A stretch of 64,000 nucleotides of DNA, taken from assembly GCA_932521025.1 (NCBI GenBank), contig OW051473.1:7316001-7380000 (forward strand). Direction: 5' to 3'. The position numbers and the translations under genes are program-made. Source of the stretch: Oscheius onirici. Its lineage: Eukaryota; Nematoda; Chromadorea; Rhabditida; Rhabditidae. This document shows, piece by piece, positions 11,901-29,300 of the stretch. The first letter of the stretch is position 1. Every line of letters starts with the position of its first letter. The notes beneath the pieces are model-generated. The model worked only from the letters and a program-made list of their open reading frames with translations. It was not told the origin of the DNA and searched no databases.

Positions 11901-13017
11901 AAAACTGCGAATCTGTTGGTAAAAGTGAAATTATTTAAAGAAGCACTTTTCACAAAGATATCCGATTATTTTTCGGAGGAATAGAGCGAACCTAAATCAA
12001 TTGTATCAACGGTATGCATAGTTTTTGTAATACAGTGAAAACAAGTCGTAAAGACACCAGAAGTGAAGTTTGAATCAGTGCCAGATAAAATGTGAAGAAT
12101 ATTCGCGAAATTCTCATTTGAGATAAGGAACTAACCAGGCGGCCAAATTGAAAAGAAGAGACTGAAGGCCCGGAGGGAAGTGATTATCCTCATGTTACAT
12201 TGATGAAATTGCTCATGGGCCAGATTGGACGGGGAATTGGAGGTAACAAGAGTGCGGAGCTACTTCTCAAAGACGGCCCAATTCAAAATATTGAAACTTC
12301 GCCAAAAGGCTAATGTCGTTTGCTGATAATTAAAAGCTCTAATTGAGGGTAAAGCCCCGAAAACAAGATAGCTGCTAACGAAGTATCTGCCCAATTTGTG
12401 AAAACATTCCAAAAATCCCATTAAGGTCTTTACATTTTTCGATTTCTGACCTTTTCTGGAACCCAAACGTGACAATTGGAACATTTTTCTGCACTATTCT
12501 TGTAGTAAGAAATAAATAGGCCCACCGTGTCAACAATATTTTCTGTTCTGATTTTTAGCATCTTTTTTCTTTTTTCGGGCGACAGAAAAACCTGCCACAT
12601 TAATTTGAAACGCTCCGCCGTGGCTTTATCATTTTTTCGCGCAAATGATCGAAGTCGTAGCTAACAAGTACCGTTTGGAGACCAGCCTCTGAACATGACG
12701 CAGTCCGATCGCGTGGTCACATTTCGTCGCAGGCACTGCTGCGCGTGTCCGTTGTTCAACACTGTTGTACCCGGTTTTCTAAATAAAACTACTACTCAAA
12801 TCAGTTTTCCGTACCGATTGTGGGAAACATCGAGTATTAGCAAAGTTTATCTGGTACCGTAATCAAGTAAATACACCCATACAAAATAAGAAAAATATGT
12901 ACACAAAATTATTAAAGTGATATGGTCACGCGGGATCAATTATGAGATTTGGGAGGTAGTCAAGGGAACTTCCTTGATAAAGTAAAGGAAAATTATATAA
13001 GGGGAAAGACTTGAGAT
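8955..13017. other. Intergenic region between the GPCR and tatn-1
   Basis: About 4 kb without a gene I can support. The first GPCR exon or exons and its promoter should lie at the left end. Several open frames of 60-97 codons occur on both strands (for example 10113-10376 and 11330-11596), but none has flanking splice sites, a signal peptide or a recognisable motif. No RNA gene was seen. Confidence 0.5.
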
Positions 13018-14735
13018 TTACATCTCAGGCTCAGAGTTGGAGATGTCGCATCCCTCATCGCTGGACTCAGTCTCGAAGGTGATGTCGCCCAGTCGTTGGC
13101 AGAAGAGCTTCATTCTGATGGCAGCTTCGGCCATGATATCCTCGGGATGAGTAATGACCAGACGAATCCAGCCAGGAGCAGAGAATGCTGATCCGGGGAA
13201 GGTTATCACGGATTCTTCCTGAAAAGCAACATTATATAAATGTTCAAGAGATCAGAAGACAATAGTCTGTACTTCTTTAAAAAAGTTCAAACTAGAAAGA
13301 TAGAGATTGACAAACCTTGATAAGCTGCTGGACAAAAGTAACTTCATCTCCGTACACGTTCTTGTCCACTCCGATCATCATGTACATGGCTCCTTGGGGC
13401 TTCAGGGGCATGAGACCGGGAACGTCTTTAAGGATGTCGTAGATGATTTCAGCATTGCGAGAGATGGTGTTGCGGTTGTACTGGAAGTACTCTTCGGGAG
13501 TGTCTCTGAGGATCTTGGGCAGAGCTCCTTGGATCAGGGCACAGGGACCGACAATCTTCTGGGACAGGGCGATCATGCCGGCTTTAACATCATCCAGAAC
13601 TCCGAAACGATTGTGGATTGTGACCCATCCTAGCCTCCAGCCGGGAACCATCCATCTCTTTGCAATTCCGTCGCAGGAAACGACTGGAACTTTCGGGAAG
13701 AGGGAAGCCATTGGGTGGAATTTGGCTCCGCCATAAACAAGGTCTCCATAAATCTCGTCGGCAATGATGGGAACACGGTTTCTTTCCGCAATCTGAGAAG
13801 CGAAAGTTAGAAGAGAAGCAGGAAACTGTTTACCTGAAGGACACGTTCAAGGTGCACTTTTGGGAAGACAACTCCGGTCGGGTTGCCAGGGTTATTGATA
13901 ATGATGGCCCTCGTGCGGTCGTCAATCAGAGACTCGAGCTGGTCCAGGTCAATAAGACCTCCCTTCTTCATATCAAGTCTGTAGGGTCGGTCCTAAACGT
14001 TGTGATAAGATATGCTCCAAGTTGCTAATTACCTCAATTCCGTGGGGTCGGCAGAGAGTAGAGTACAGAGGGAAGCCAGGGTGAGGGACAAGAATGTTGT
14101 CTCCGAAATCGGCCATAGCCTCGATGGCAAGCTGGAGAGCATGTGAGCAGCCACTGGTCAGGATAACGTCATCGGGAGAGATTGGGGCGGTTTTAGTAGA
14201 GTATCGGTCACAAACGGCTTGACGAGCTGGTAGCTCTCCGACTGAGGGGCCATATCCGTCATGTCTAAAAGTTGTTGCTAGTTTGTTTGACATTTTGGAA
14301 CTCACTTGTGAGAGAGCATAGATTCTTGCAGAGCCTTCATGGCAACCTCACTCGGAGGCAGTTTCCCCGTTATAGTAGGATCACCTAAGTTCAACCGAAT
14401 GACGCTCTTGGCGGGATTGGTGGGAACGTTCATGGCATCGGCAATCTTGCGGATCGGGTTGACAGTGTTCTTCGAGTGTTGGGACTGAAGTGCCTTGCCC
14501 CATCCCGTGCTGCCTCGTTTAGCCTTGTTCTGAAAAAGGAGAATGTGACCAGTAGTGAAAGAGGTAGCTCGCAACATCTTATCTACAGAATGGCACCATG
14601 TGTCAGTTTAGACTAGATGAGGTCATATCGCCTAGAACTTACCATATTTCGGAGTACCTGCTCGTGAATCTGAAGCTGGCAAGTGATCTCTTCAGGAGTA
14701 AGCTGGTGGGCGGTGCAGTCAACCTCGAAAGTCAT
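13018..14735 (-). CDS. tatn-1: Tyrosine aminotransferase
   Basis: This PLP enzyme transfers the amino group of tyrosine to 2-oxoglutarate, the first step of tyrosine breakdown. Six exons (14658-14735, 14306-14529, 14033-14264, 13834-13992, 13316-13792, 13018-13218) total 457 codons including stop, the normal family length. Seen in the sequence: an N-terminus MTFEVDCTAHQLTPEEI like the C. elegans protein; NTVNPIRKIADAM; the cofactor-phosphate region TSGCSHALQLAIEA; INNPGNPTGVVF; ADEIYGDLVY with the PLP-pyridine Asp and the ring-contacting Tyr; and the Schiff-base lysine in DGIAKRWMVPGWRLGW. The C-terminus is acidic (ETESSDEGCD). An acceptor-like CTTTCAG ends 18 bp before the ATG (at 14754). 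No predicted residue is missing, so the enzyme should be active. Confidence 0.96.
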
Positions 14736-14753
14736 TTTGTCGAAGTACGGTCG

Positions 14754-14760
14754 CTGAAAG
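14754..14760 (-). other. Probable trans-splice acceptor of tatn-1
   Basis: CTTTCAG on the minus strand, ending 18 nt before the tatn-1 ATG, with no upstream exon visible. It is consistent with spliced-leader addition. Confidence 0.5.
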
Positions 14761-17598
14761 CTATTATCTTGAAATGGCTAGTTACAGTGGGTAATTTGAA
14801 GAGTAGGAGGCAGAGGTGGAGAAAATTAAACACCCAAACGTTTTGTGTTGACTGTATGTACATATTGTTATTGAAATAATATGAGATTTGCGAATTAGTT
14901 AGCTAGAATGGTGCGCCTGTGTCTTTTATACAGGGGCAGTCTCCGCCCACACGACGTTTCGACGCTAAGGGGCCACGCGATAATGCTGATGAAATAGACG
15001 GCGTGACAACTGACCGGTTGATCTAGCTACTGGGGTGGTCTGTCTCGACACGTGGGACTACAAGATTACGTCATTTTGGCCAAAAATAGAACAAAACGCT
15101 CAGCGTTTCCGGCCAAAACGAGTAGGCGAGAAACTAGACGATAAAGCAGTGATCAGCTTGAGCGATCAGCTTGGAGAGGAAATGACGGAATCGGTTTCTA
15201 AATTGCGATCTATTTGTGACCAATGACGAGTATTTCAACGCAGTTTTTGTATTTTCTTCGTTGCTTTCCTGGAAAGTTGAGTAAGGAATTGTTGATAAAA
15301 AGTCGTCGTTGAAATTGTTCAAACACGGAATCGTAGGAATTGACAGACAGTTTTATCACTCTTTTTGTCTGGAGCCGTTCGCTATGCTCAAATAGTACAT
15401 AGTCATTACTATTGCTCACTGATCTTTTTCCAGTCATAACATTCGTTTGTTTACATGTGATTAGGGCAATATGCCCAACATCTTTGCTCTTTATGGCCGA
15501 ATGAGTGACTTCCTGGTTTTCGGAACTGTTCGACCGTCATCTCTGACCAAGCAGACAGTTCCGTGAGACACTATTACTGGATAAGATCGGTAATTGGTGA
15601 GAGACTGTCGCGCTGTGGACAGCATATTGCATCAGCATGGACCTCTTCCACGACATTCTGACCTTTGATTTGCGACAAACAAGTTACCCAAATTAGAGTA
15701 CTGTGCCACCCGCAGATTAACGCAACAAGGTTTCATTGACAACAGTCGCTTTTTAGTGCCCGTTCGACGGCGAAAACGCTTCCATGTTGCAGTGACAGTG
15801 AAGATCAAGCAGTCGAAAAAATCGTTCCCTGAAGCAACTTGCGATTTTGCACGTATGTTGTGTTTTTGTGACTAATTAGATCAACTCCTGATCTTTCCAT
15901 AAAAAGAACCAGGTCCCATGGTCACAATAAATTCAGAATCAGTTATGTTGATCGACAGCACAAAAATGCCGGTGGCCTGTTTTAGCCGTTTGAACTATGC
16001 CTCCACGTGGTCCTGATTCTCTGGCCTCACTTCGTTGGACACACTATTGCGCTTATTCTCTCATTTCGGTAGACGCACGTGTTGCTTTGGCCAAGGCCCA
16101 GGCGTGTCAACGAAATCACAAGACAGTGAGAATCGCATAGATAATAAGACAGGAGAGGGGCGAAAGGGCCTGACAGAAGAGATCGTAACGCTATTAGAGA
16201 GCCCAGAGGTGAGAACGCTCATGTCGACGAAATAGGGCCCGCTCTGCTGGCGTTGAGAGAATGCGTACACGTCGACGAAAAACAGATTTCTCGCTGTTGC
16301 AGTAGGGCCTACAAATTCAGACGGCTATCGGTCATTGCCCTTTTGTGACCAATGACCTCCTTCGACTAGCACGAATTCGCTTCAGTCCACAATTGGTGTT
16401 CATCTGTTTGGAACTGATACCGGCGTTATTGAGAAGAAATATCAGGTTTTTGATTACAAAGGGACACATCATGTCCTGAAGATAGCTTCCTGAATCTGGG
16501 ACCACGTGGGGCATACTGGAATGTGTATAGTTCTGTGGTCTTGATAAGTTTGGTAAAAACGTGTACTACATGACATTACATTCATATTTGTGTGGTTTGG
16601 TCCCCAACAGTTCTTGACAGACATAACAACAGCCATCAACAACAAGCACACGATGTTTGTACGAGTTTTTACTGTGACCATGGATCAGTTCACACACCGC
16701 AACTGATAAGAGAAAGTGTTTCGTTCTTCTGGAGTTTCCTATTTTGTGCTTCTGACCAGAGCACCACTGGCCGGATGTTAAATTAATCTGCAGAAAAAAA
16801 GGTGAGACCCGATAAGGCCACATGAGGCCATGGAAAAAGTTATCACAGCTTTCACTATTTTCGGACACTCGTGCAATCAAACATCCAGTTGCAAGGCTGT
16901 GCCAAGGTACGGAGAGAGGAAGATGGATCGGCACGACTGTTCGGTCACGTGGGATTACTGTAGATTTTTTGGGATGCGCCAGACAACTGCTTATACTTTT
17001 TCTGTCAGATGAACAGATTCAAACGGGCTCAGTAATTCACTGTCATACCGTCTCGGTCTTTTGAGTGATCTCTGCATACATAAGCACATGTTTGCGAACA
17101 CCTCTGATGACGCTGTGTGGCCAAGCCACGATAATCATCTTCGCCATAGGGAAAGTTCGTTCCCGCGACGTCACACGACCACTTCGTTTCCAGCAAAGAA
17201 TGATACTGCGTACGTCGGAGCGACCTATTCGTCTCACTAACGTGTTTATTTTTAGATGGATTCGGGTTGATTTTAGAGCGAAAACATGGCACACGTCACG
17301 TCATCTCGACTGGTCTTTCTCTCTCTCGTAGTGATGATCTTTAAAGTCATCACAGTGACCAAAAGAACTGGCTTGGTTTTTTATTCACAAGGGAAATAAA
17401 TATTGCACGAACAGGGATTAAATACAGTAATGACAAAAAATGACACTAACCATGGTGGGAGATCATGTTTTTTATGAGTCTAAGAGGCTGACTTGCTTCA
17501 CTGTATGAGGTAGGCAAGAGAACCGGGAAGTGAACACAACCAAGAGCAAGGGGCCAGAATTCTATTGCTTTAAAGGGATAATGTTCCTTCTGAACCAT
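14761..17598. other. Intergenic region between tatn-1 and unc-3
   Basis: About 2.8 kb with no gene I can support. It contains the tatn-1 promoter side and the unc-3 3' flank. Four palindromic CACGTG E-boxes, each followed by G, occur at 15049, 16004, 16503 and 16946. ORFs such as 16566-16934 (minus) lack splice or domain evidence. Confidence 0.5.
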
Positions 17599-22007
<4,409 letters not shown>

Positions 22008-24384
22008 TAGAGGCCAATCCGGGGGAATTGCCCTCGGCTCCGCCCAAAACGACACTAGCCCAATAAGGCAAAGCAGCCTACTGTATCAAGATCGATGCAA
22101 CAATTAGGCCCAGATGCTTCAAAATGTTCTCGTTGTAGCCAACTCCCAAACTTGGACCAGTCCCAGGGGCCCGTTTAGTGACGGAATTTTCGACTGGGAA
22201 ACAGCCACAACGAGTATAGCCAGGACGAGATGATGCATCATGAGCAGATGAAGAAGTTCATTACTGACTGAGAGACGTGCTTCGAAGGGAAAAAGCCAAA
22301 CGATGTACTCTGACTGCATGTGTTAGATATGTGACTATATAAGTATCAGGGTATAGTACCAGGGCATGAGACCCTAAGATTAACTTTTAGTCGCATTTTG
22401 GATTCGTTAGATAGACAATTGACTCGAAAATAGCAAAAATTGAACAGTTGGAAGCTAGAAAGCATATTGGGACGCAGCCGACGGCTTCATCAAGCGTTTT
22501 TCATTACCACTAGGATATGTGCGCCGTGTGTTCCCTGGAGGCCGTGAGCGACCGCCTCGTCGCTGCTATACACACCTATTCTTTTAAGAAAATAGGTTAA
22601 TATCAATGGTTTTGTCAGAGGTAAGTTTTCAAAAAGAAATTTCAAAAGTTACTCAGCAAGAAAGCTACATTTACGACAAACATTCTTTTTCAATTTGCTG
22701 GCTGGATTATGACAAAGAAAAGAAGTTAAACAGGCGGGTAAACAGGGAGATGTTAGAGTGCTGTTATAGGCTCAATAGGATAGGAAGATTCATGAACTTT
22801 GTGTATGTTACACTCAACTTTCATTCTTGAAGCAAATAAAGAGACCCAAGGTGAAACCTAAATTGTTCTCTACCTCACAATACAAAACGACGGATTTCAA
22901 TATAAAAAACACAATTTTAAAACAACAATGCTATCTATAGTATGTACAACCTTTTATGTCTCATTTGCTTTGTTTTTGTTTCATACACATATTGCTTTGT
23001 TTCAGAACAGTCGGAAACGATGCTCTAATCAATGGCTCGTCTCCAAGAGTAATTATACTAGTTGCAATTATACAAACGGTTTTTTGTTTCCAACGTGCAA
23101 TTCGCACAGCAAACCCAAGTTCGGTGTTAATAAGCGTTTTTAGGTTTGAATTTTCAAATGCACCCAATAACATCGAATGTGAAAGATATTCCGCTTTTGC
23201 TCTTTGCTCGACTAATCCCCCTCGTTGTTTTGCTTTATGACTTTTCCTCCTGTTGGTATCTTCCCCAGGGAAAAAGTGGCATCAGTCTTGACACGACTTT
23301 GACGAATGCAAATGCAGCCCAGTTTGTCAAGTCGACTGGCCCGAAATATTCAGACAGCTGCCCGCGGATATGGTAATGGCGCGCTGCCAATTTGTAATAG
23401 ATATACGCTCACTCTCGTTGCGTGCGAGATATACGGAGATAAAGAGGAACTGCCACGAATTGTTGCCAGTCAGATGTGGGAGAGATCATGTGCAAGAGCT
23501 TAGGGAACTCACTCTGGTCTCATCTGAAAAAAGGCCTCCCACTGTGCTACATAATTTTCACAAATGGACAGTCCTGAAAACAGTTTTAGGTAGCTTTTAC
23601 AGAAACATGTACCGCGAAGAGTTGGATCGTTCGAGTCTACTGGTATCGGAGTAAGTTTAGGCTTCTCGTCTTCTTCTTCCGATGGAACTAAATACAAAAA
23701 TTGTGCACTTCAAATTGTTTTTTCTTTTGTGTTTTTTCAATGATCGATCACCGACTTAAAACTGGCACAGGCGTCCTGCACAAAAAGTTTTTTGTACTCT
23801 TCGTTATTGAATCAGATTTTCGAGAAAAGGTCATTTTAATCAGATATGAAGCACAGTTTGATCTGACACCCAAGTGATAAGTTTTGAATTGTCATCAAGC
23901 CACAGAAGCACAATAGTTTTCGTAAAAGTTTGGAGAGTGACAAAGGCAGCGAAATAGTCGTTGTGTTTAGTATAGGCTTTCCGATTCAGTGATCGACCGA
24001 GCACAGCGACATAGTCGGGCTTGACATTCAAAAGATATCAATGAAAATTGCTAAAAATTGAAATAAAACATTATGTTACCGTTTTGAGTGATTTGAGAGT
24101 AGTTCATGTGTAGCCGAAATGAAGAGTGTACTAAAAGAAATCAGGACCCGAGACAGGTATTGCTTGTTAGTGATGCCGTTAATTGCTTCCATCTCTGCTC
24201 TCCAGAGGCATTTCTTTTACTTTAGTATTCCCACTTTGAAAGAGCTCCCAGCTTTCAAGATTGGCAACTGGGAAAAGCTGGAAATATCTTTACGACCGAA
24301 TTACCACGTAGCGTTCTTATCGTGATGAGGTGTCCTTAACAAGCTACCTGCATTGGTCAGTCCGGAGACCAGCCTCACCCAGGA
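22008..24384. other. Intergenic region between unc-3 and the first carboxypeptidase gene
   Basis: About 2.4 kb. It probably holds the unc-3 promoter and the S10 gene promoter. One candidate minus-strand exon at about 23613-23689 lies between an acceptor (GTATTTAG) and a donor (GTACAT) and reads SEEEDEKPKLTPIPVDSND; it could be an alternative unc-3 first exon or chance. A GATA-like site AAGTGATAAG lies at 23872-23881. Confidence 0.4.
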
Positions 24385-26330
24385 ATGCGGTTGACGCTCT
24401 TCTGCGTCGCGCTTCTTGGAGCAGCTTCGGCTTCAGTCAGGTCCGATGGCGATTGGATGCCCATTGGCCTGCCTGGAACATCGTTCACAGTCAGCTTTAA
24501 TCAGTACTCAGGGTACTTGAAGTATAACACTCCTTCAACCGCAGGATATCTTCATTACTGGTATCTTAAACTTTATTGCTTTAACGATGAACTTGCTAGG
24601 TACGTCGAATCCCAGAACAACGTAGCTACTGATCCCTTGATACTGTTTTCTAATGGAGGACCTGGTTGTAGCTCAGTTTTTGGCATGCTGGAAGAAATTG
24701 GACCTTTCCGAGTCTATCCCGATGGTCGCACCCTTTACGAGAACGTCTTCTCATGGAACAAGGTGATTAATTTTATTAATTGTGGTCGAAACCCCTGATA
24801 GGAAATTGTTAACTGCATAGATAAGAATTAGACCCACAGATCGTAAAACGTAGCCTATGCAATATTTCGTCAGAAAAATGATTTATTCAGGCTGCCAACT
24901 TGTTGGTAATTGACGGTCCAGGCGTTGGTTTCTCTCCCGTCTACAACAAAACGCTTCAAGATCAAGATGTCGCTGACTTTATTGAAAGTGCTCTGGACGA
25001 TTTTCTGGTCAATGTCTTCCCTGAACGTCAAAACAACAGTATTTTCATTGGTGGAGAAGGATACGGCTCCGTTTACGCCACTCTCATTGCCAAAGACATT
25101 CAAAACAGAAGAACAGCCAATAGAAATCTGAAGGGCATCATGCTAGGAAATGGTCTCTTGAATAGCAACACTCAATTCAACACGCTCTTGCCATATGCCT
25201 ACATGCATGGTTTTACCGGAAAAGAGTAAGAGACTGGAATTTATTGAAAAAGCAAAAAGTTTCAGCGAATGGGACGATCTCCGTTCCGTCTGTTGTTTTG
25301 GAAAATCCACTCTTCATTGTGACTATTCTAAAGAGTCGACTGCTTGCCAAACCAAGGCAAAAAATGCTGCTAACACCTGGATTGGTAGCTTGTATGTTTT
25401 CAAACCTTAAGATGGTTGAGATTGGTTTTAGGAACAACCCTTTCAATGTTTACGAAGACTGCTACGCAAACAGAGTTTTGCTCCAAAGTACCAGTCAAAT
25501 TCTCGGAGTTACTTTCCCAACAATGAACTCAACAGACAACTTGAACGGTTATCCTTGTTACGCAGGGACGCAGACCCTTCTGTATCTCAATCAGCATTCG
25601 GTGAAATCTGCACTTCACGTTGACCCAAACTATGGTTCTGCTCCCACTTTTACCACTTGCGTGTAAGTTAATGACGACAAAAGAACATGGAATAATCTAA
25701 ATCGCGCCGAAACGTGTTATCTCTATGTTATTGCTGGCTTAGCAGAAGCTTACACGCTTAATCTCATTAGTTTGATAACTAAAATGGACAGAAGTAAAGC
25801 GATAGAGAACATTTATGAATAGACTCGTTTTGAAAAATTTGTAAAGCTTTATATGATAAATTATACATACATACTGCAGACAACTCCAATACGGACAGCC
25901 AGCCACAGAAATCACTTTGATACTCTCTATGCTGATGAACGACAGCACCTACTCATCCAAACAAATGAGAGGTCTCATCTATAACGGCGATCTCGACAGT
26001 ACAAACAATTTCATAGCTGCCCAACTCTTTGCCGATCAGTTTTCATCTGCACAAAACGCAACTGTTCTCAGTGACGGTCATTGGAAAGCCAGTTACAATC
26101 GAGATGTATACATGGATATGGAAGGAGGTCTGGCTACGAGATATAGCAACAGACTTGACGTGGTTACCATCAGAGTAAGTAAGCCATACTTCAAAAAATC
26201 AAGATTTTTCAGGGAGCTGGCCACTTTGCTCCCCAGACTCGTCCTTCTCAAACTCTACAAGTTATTAGAAACTTTCTCTCTGGACAGGACTACAGTAATA
26301 GTCTGAAAGGAGTTCCTCTAGGAGCTCAGT
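24385..26330 (+). other. Copy A domain 1: S10 pseudo-peptidase domain
   Basis: This part keeps the S10 fold landmarks ([44 protein letters not shown]). The catalytic serine is replaced by glycine (GGA at 25059-25061) in GGEGYGS. Hydrolysis by this domain is therefore unlikely. A role in folding, substrate capture or inhibition of the other domains is inference. Confidence 0.85.
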
Positions 26331-29300
26331 CCCTTCTTCCTGCGTATCAAAACCTGAATACCCAAACAACAAGAAAGGCGAATGACCAAATCTACGGACT
26401 ACCTGGCCTCACTTTCCAAGTTAATTTCAACCAGTTCTCTGGGTACTTAAAGGGCTCTGACTCTCATTTCCTCCACTACTGGTGAATACACTGTTTCACT
26501 TGAATCAAGGCAACATCTTAGGCTGGTCGAATCGCAGGTTAACGCGTCGTCTGCTCCTCTGCTACTTTGGTTGAACGGTGGTCCTGGTAGCAGCTCCGTT
26601 TGGGGCATGCTCACAGAAAATGGACCCTTCCGTCCCAATCCTGATGGAATGACTCTCTATGAGAATCCCTATTCTTGGAACAAGTTTGCCAACATTTTGT
26701 ATCTGGAAGCTCCTTATGGCGTTGGATATTCCTACTCCATCAATCCTAATGAAACTGGCTGGAATGACGATTCGGTAAGAAACGTGTATCACCATTCAAG
26801 TTTCCGCATTTTTCAGACATCTCTGGACAATTACCGTGCCTTGAAAGATTTTTTCAACGTCTTCCCAGAATACCAATCGCGACCATTCTTCATCACTGGT
26901 GAATCGTACGGCGGCGTCTATATCCCAACACTCAGTAAGCGAATTTTGGATGGAATCTACAACCAAGACATCAACATAAACTTCCAGGTAAACAGCATAA
27001 AGTATTCTGGAAAAACTCAGTTTTAGGGAATTGCTATTGGAAATGCCGAACTCACAACCAAGTATCAAGTAAACTCTGTCATCTTTCAGCTCTACACTTA
27101 TGGTCTTCTAGGCCGAATGTAAAGTTTTAGCATACAGATTTATTGCTAAAATATTTTAGTGAATACGATCAACTGACTTCTAAGTGTTGTAACATGACCG
27201 ATCCTACCCAGTGTGATTTTTACACACCTTATATTGTTTTCACTAACAACGGTACCTACATTCCGGCCGATAACGCCGACCCTTGGTGTGCGAATACAGT
27301 ACGTTTGCTAAAAGTTTTACATTATGAACAACTTCAGATCATAAGCATTGTTAATGATATGGTATGGCTCACTCAAAACGATCCGTACAATATTTACCAA
27401 GACTGTTACAACTATCCACAAACGCCATTGTCTTCATCCGGTGAAGCCCAGAAGAAGGCCGCTAGCGCCGCTTTCAAAGACCAAAAGAATGTGCTGAATC
27501 TTGGGTCAACCGATGCCTTCAACGGATTTCCTTGTTGGGGTGATGATGCCGCAACAATCTATATGAACCTTCCGGCTGTGAGAAAAGCTCTTCACATCCC
27601 TGACAGCTTTACAGTAATGGGCAATATTACCACGTGGCAGACTTTCAAGTAAGATCTTTCTTACAATATCTGTAATATTTTAGCGCTGACATGAATGCTA
27701 AATACTACGTGCGTCAGTACTTCGAATTGGATAGTGTTCTCTCCTACATTATCAACAACTACGTGTACTACGTAGACACCAACAAGATTGTGTAAAAACT
27801 TACTTTTAGACTAAAAACATGCGAGTTCTCATCTACAACGGTGATGCTGACATGGTTTGTAATCATCTCGGAGATCAGTGGTTTATTGAAAACTTTGCCG
27901 CCAATAACAACTTGACTGTCGTTCAAACCAGAACCAAATGGAGGTACAGGATGCAGGCAGGAATGACGACTCAGTTGGCTGGATTTGAAAAGAGGTTTTC
28001 GAAGAATTTGAGACTGGTTACAGTGAAGGGCAGCGGACATCTTGTTCCTCTAGATCGTCCAGGGCCTGCTCTTCAAATGATGTACAACTTTGTCAATGTA
28101 AGACTCACATTGTTCCGAAAACCGTGTTTTAGAATCACGACGTTGGAGTTCCACTGTCTGTTGATCTCACTCCAGCTCCACTACTTCCAAACTATAACGG
28201 ATTGACCCCTTGTCAACCAGTGGCCCAGGCTCCTGCTGCTTCACTTCCTCCTATTACTTTTCCACCTCTTCCAACAAGTTTCCCACAAGAGAGGGTGAAA
28301 CGTGAAATCAACGATGTAACAAAACACATAATGTAAACATGACTTTGTTTAGGACTATGTTGACGAGGACCTTGTTGCTAATCTCAGCACCCAAGCTCAA
28401 GCCGATCAGATCACTCAACCTCTACCTGGACTGACTTTCATGCCAACGTATCGCCAGTTTTCTGGCTACCTCACCCCGTCCAAATACCCCACAGACCATC
28501 TTTTCTATTGGTTCATGGAAAGCCAGAGTGGAAACCCTTCAGCCGATCCAGTGCTGCTTTGGTTGAACGGAGGGCCTGGCTGCAGCTCTCTTCGTAAGTA
28601 CCGTGTTTTACAATCCACCACAAACTTTTAGTTGGTCTATTTACTGAAAATGGACCTTACCACAACAATGATGATTCAGGACAGACTCTTTATGAAAATG
28701 TTTTTGCTTGGAACAAACAAGCCAACGTTCTCTTTATGGAAGCTCCCGTTGAAGTTGGATTCTCCTATACCGAGGACGCAAACTACACGTGGAATGATAT
28801 CACGGTAACTGTTTCCGCAGTGCAGTGACCATCCTTTGTTGCAGACTGCTGACAGAAACGCATGGGCAATCAAATACTTTTTTGAAAGTGTTTTCCCAGA
28901 ATACGCTTCCAATGAGTTTTACGTCAGTGGAGAGAGTTATGGTGGTGTCTACGTACCGACATTGTCTTACAATCTGATAAATATGATCGAAGCAGGCATG
29001 CTTAAGCTCAACTTTAAGGTATTTGAGCAGCAATAACAAAGAAGAATGACTTCCAGGGTCTTGCTATTGGAAACGGGATTTTGAGTGAGTATCTACAAAC
29101 CGACTCCGAAGTCTCTCTGCAGTATGGAAGAGGATTGAATGGAATCGAGTAAACTCAAAGCTTTAACAGAAAGAAAGTGTTTTAGCGACTGGAACCAGAT
29201 CAAGGCTGATTGTGGACAAAATACTACCAATCCCATATACTACCAATATTCCATGGCTCCAGAGGGATCATTCTGTGACCGTTTCACTAATCACTATATT

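Noticed and set aside
23840-24031. 63-codon minus-strand ORF upstream of unc-3
   Set aside because: Looks protein-like, but has no splice partners, signal peptide or known motif; chance cannot be excluded.
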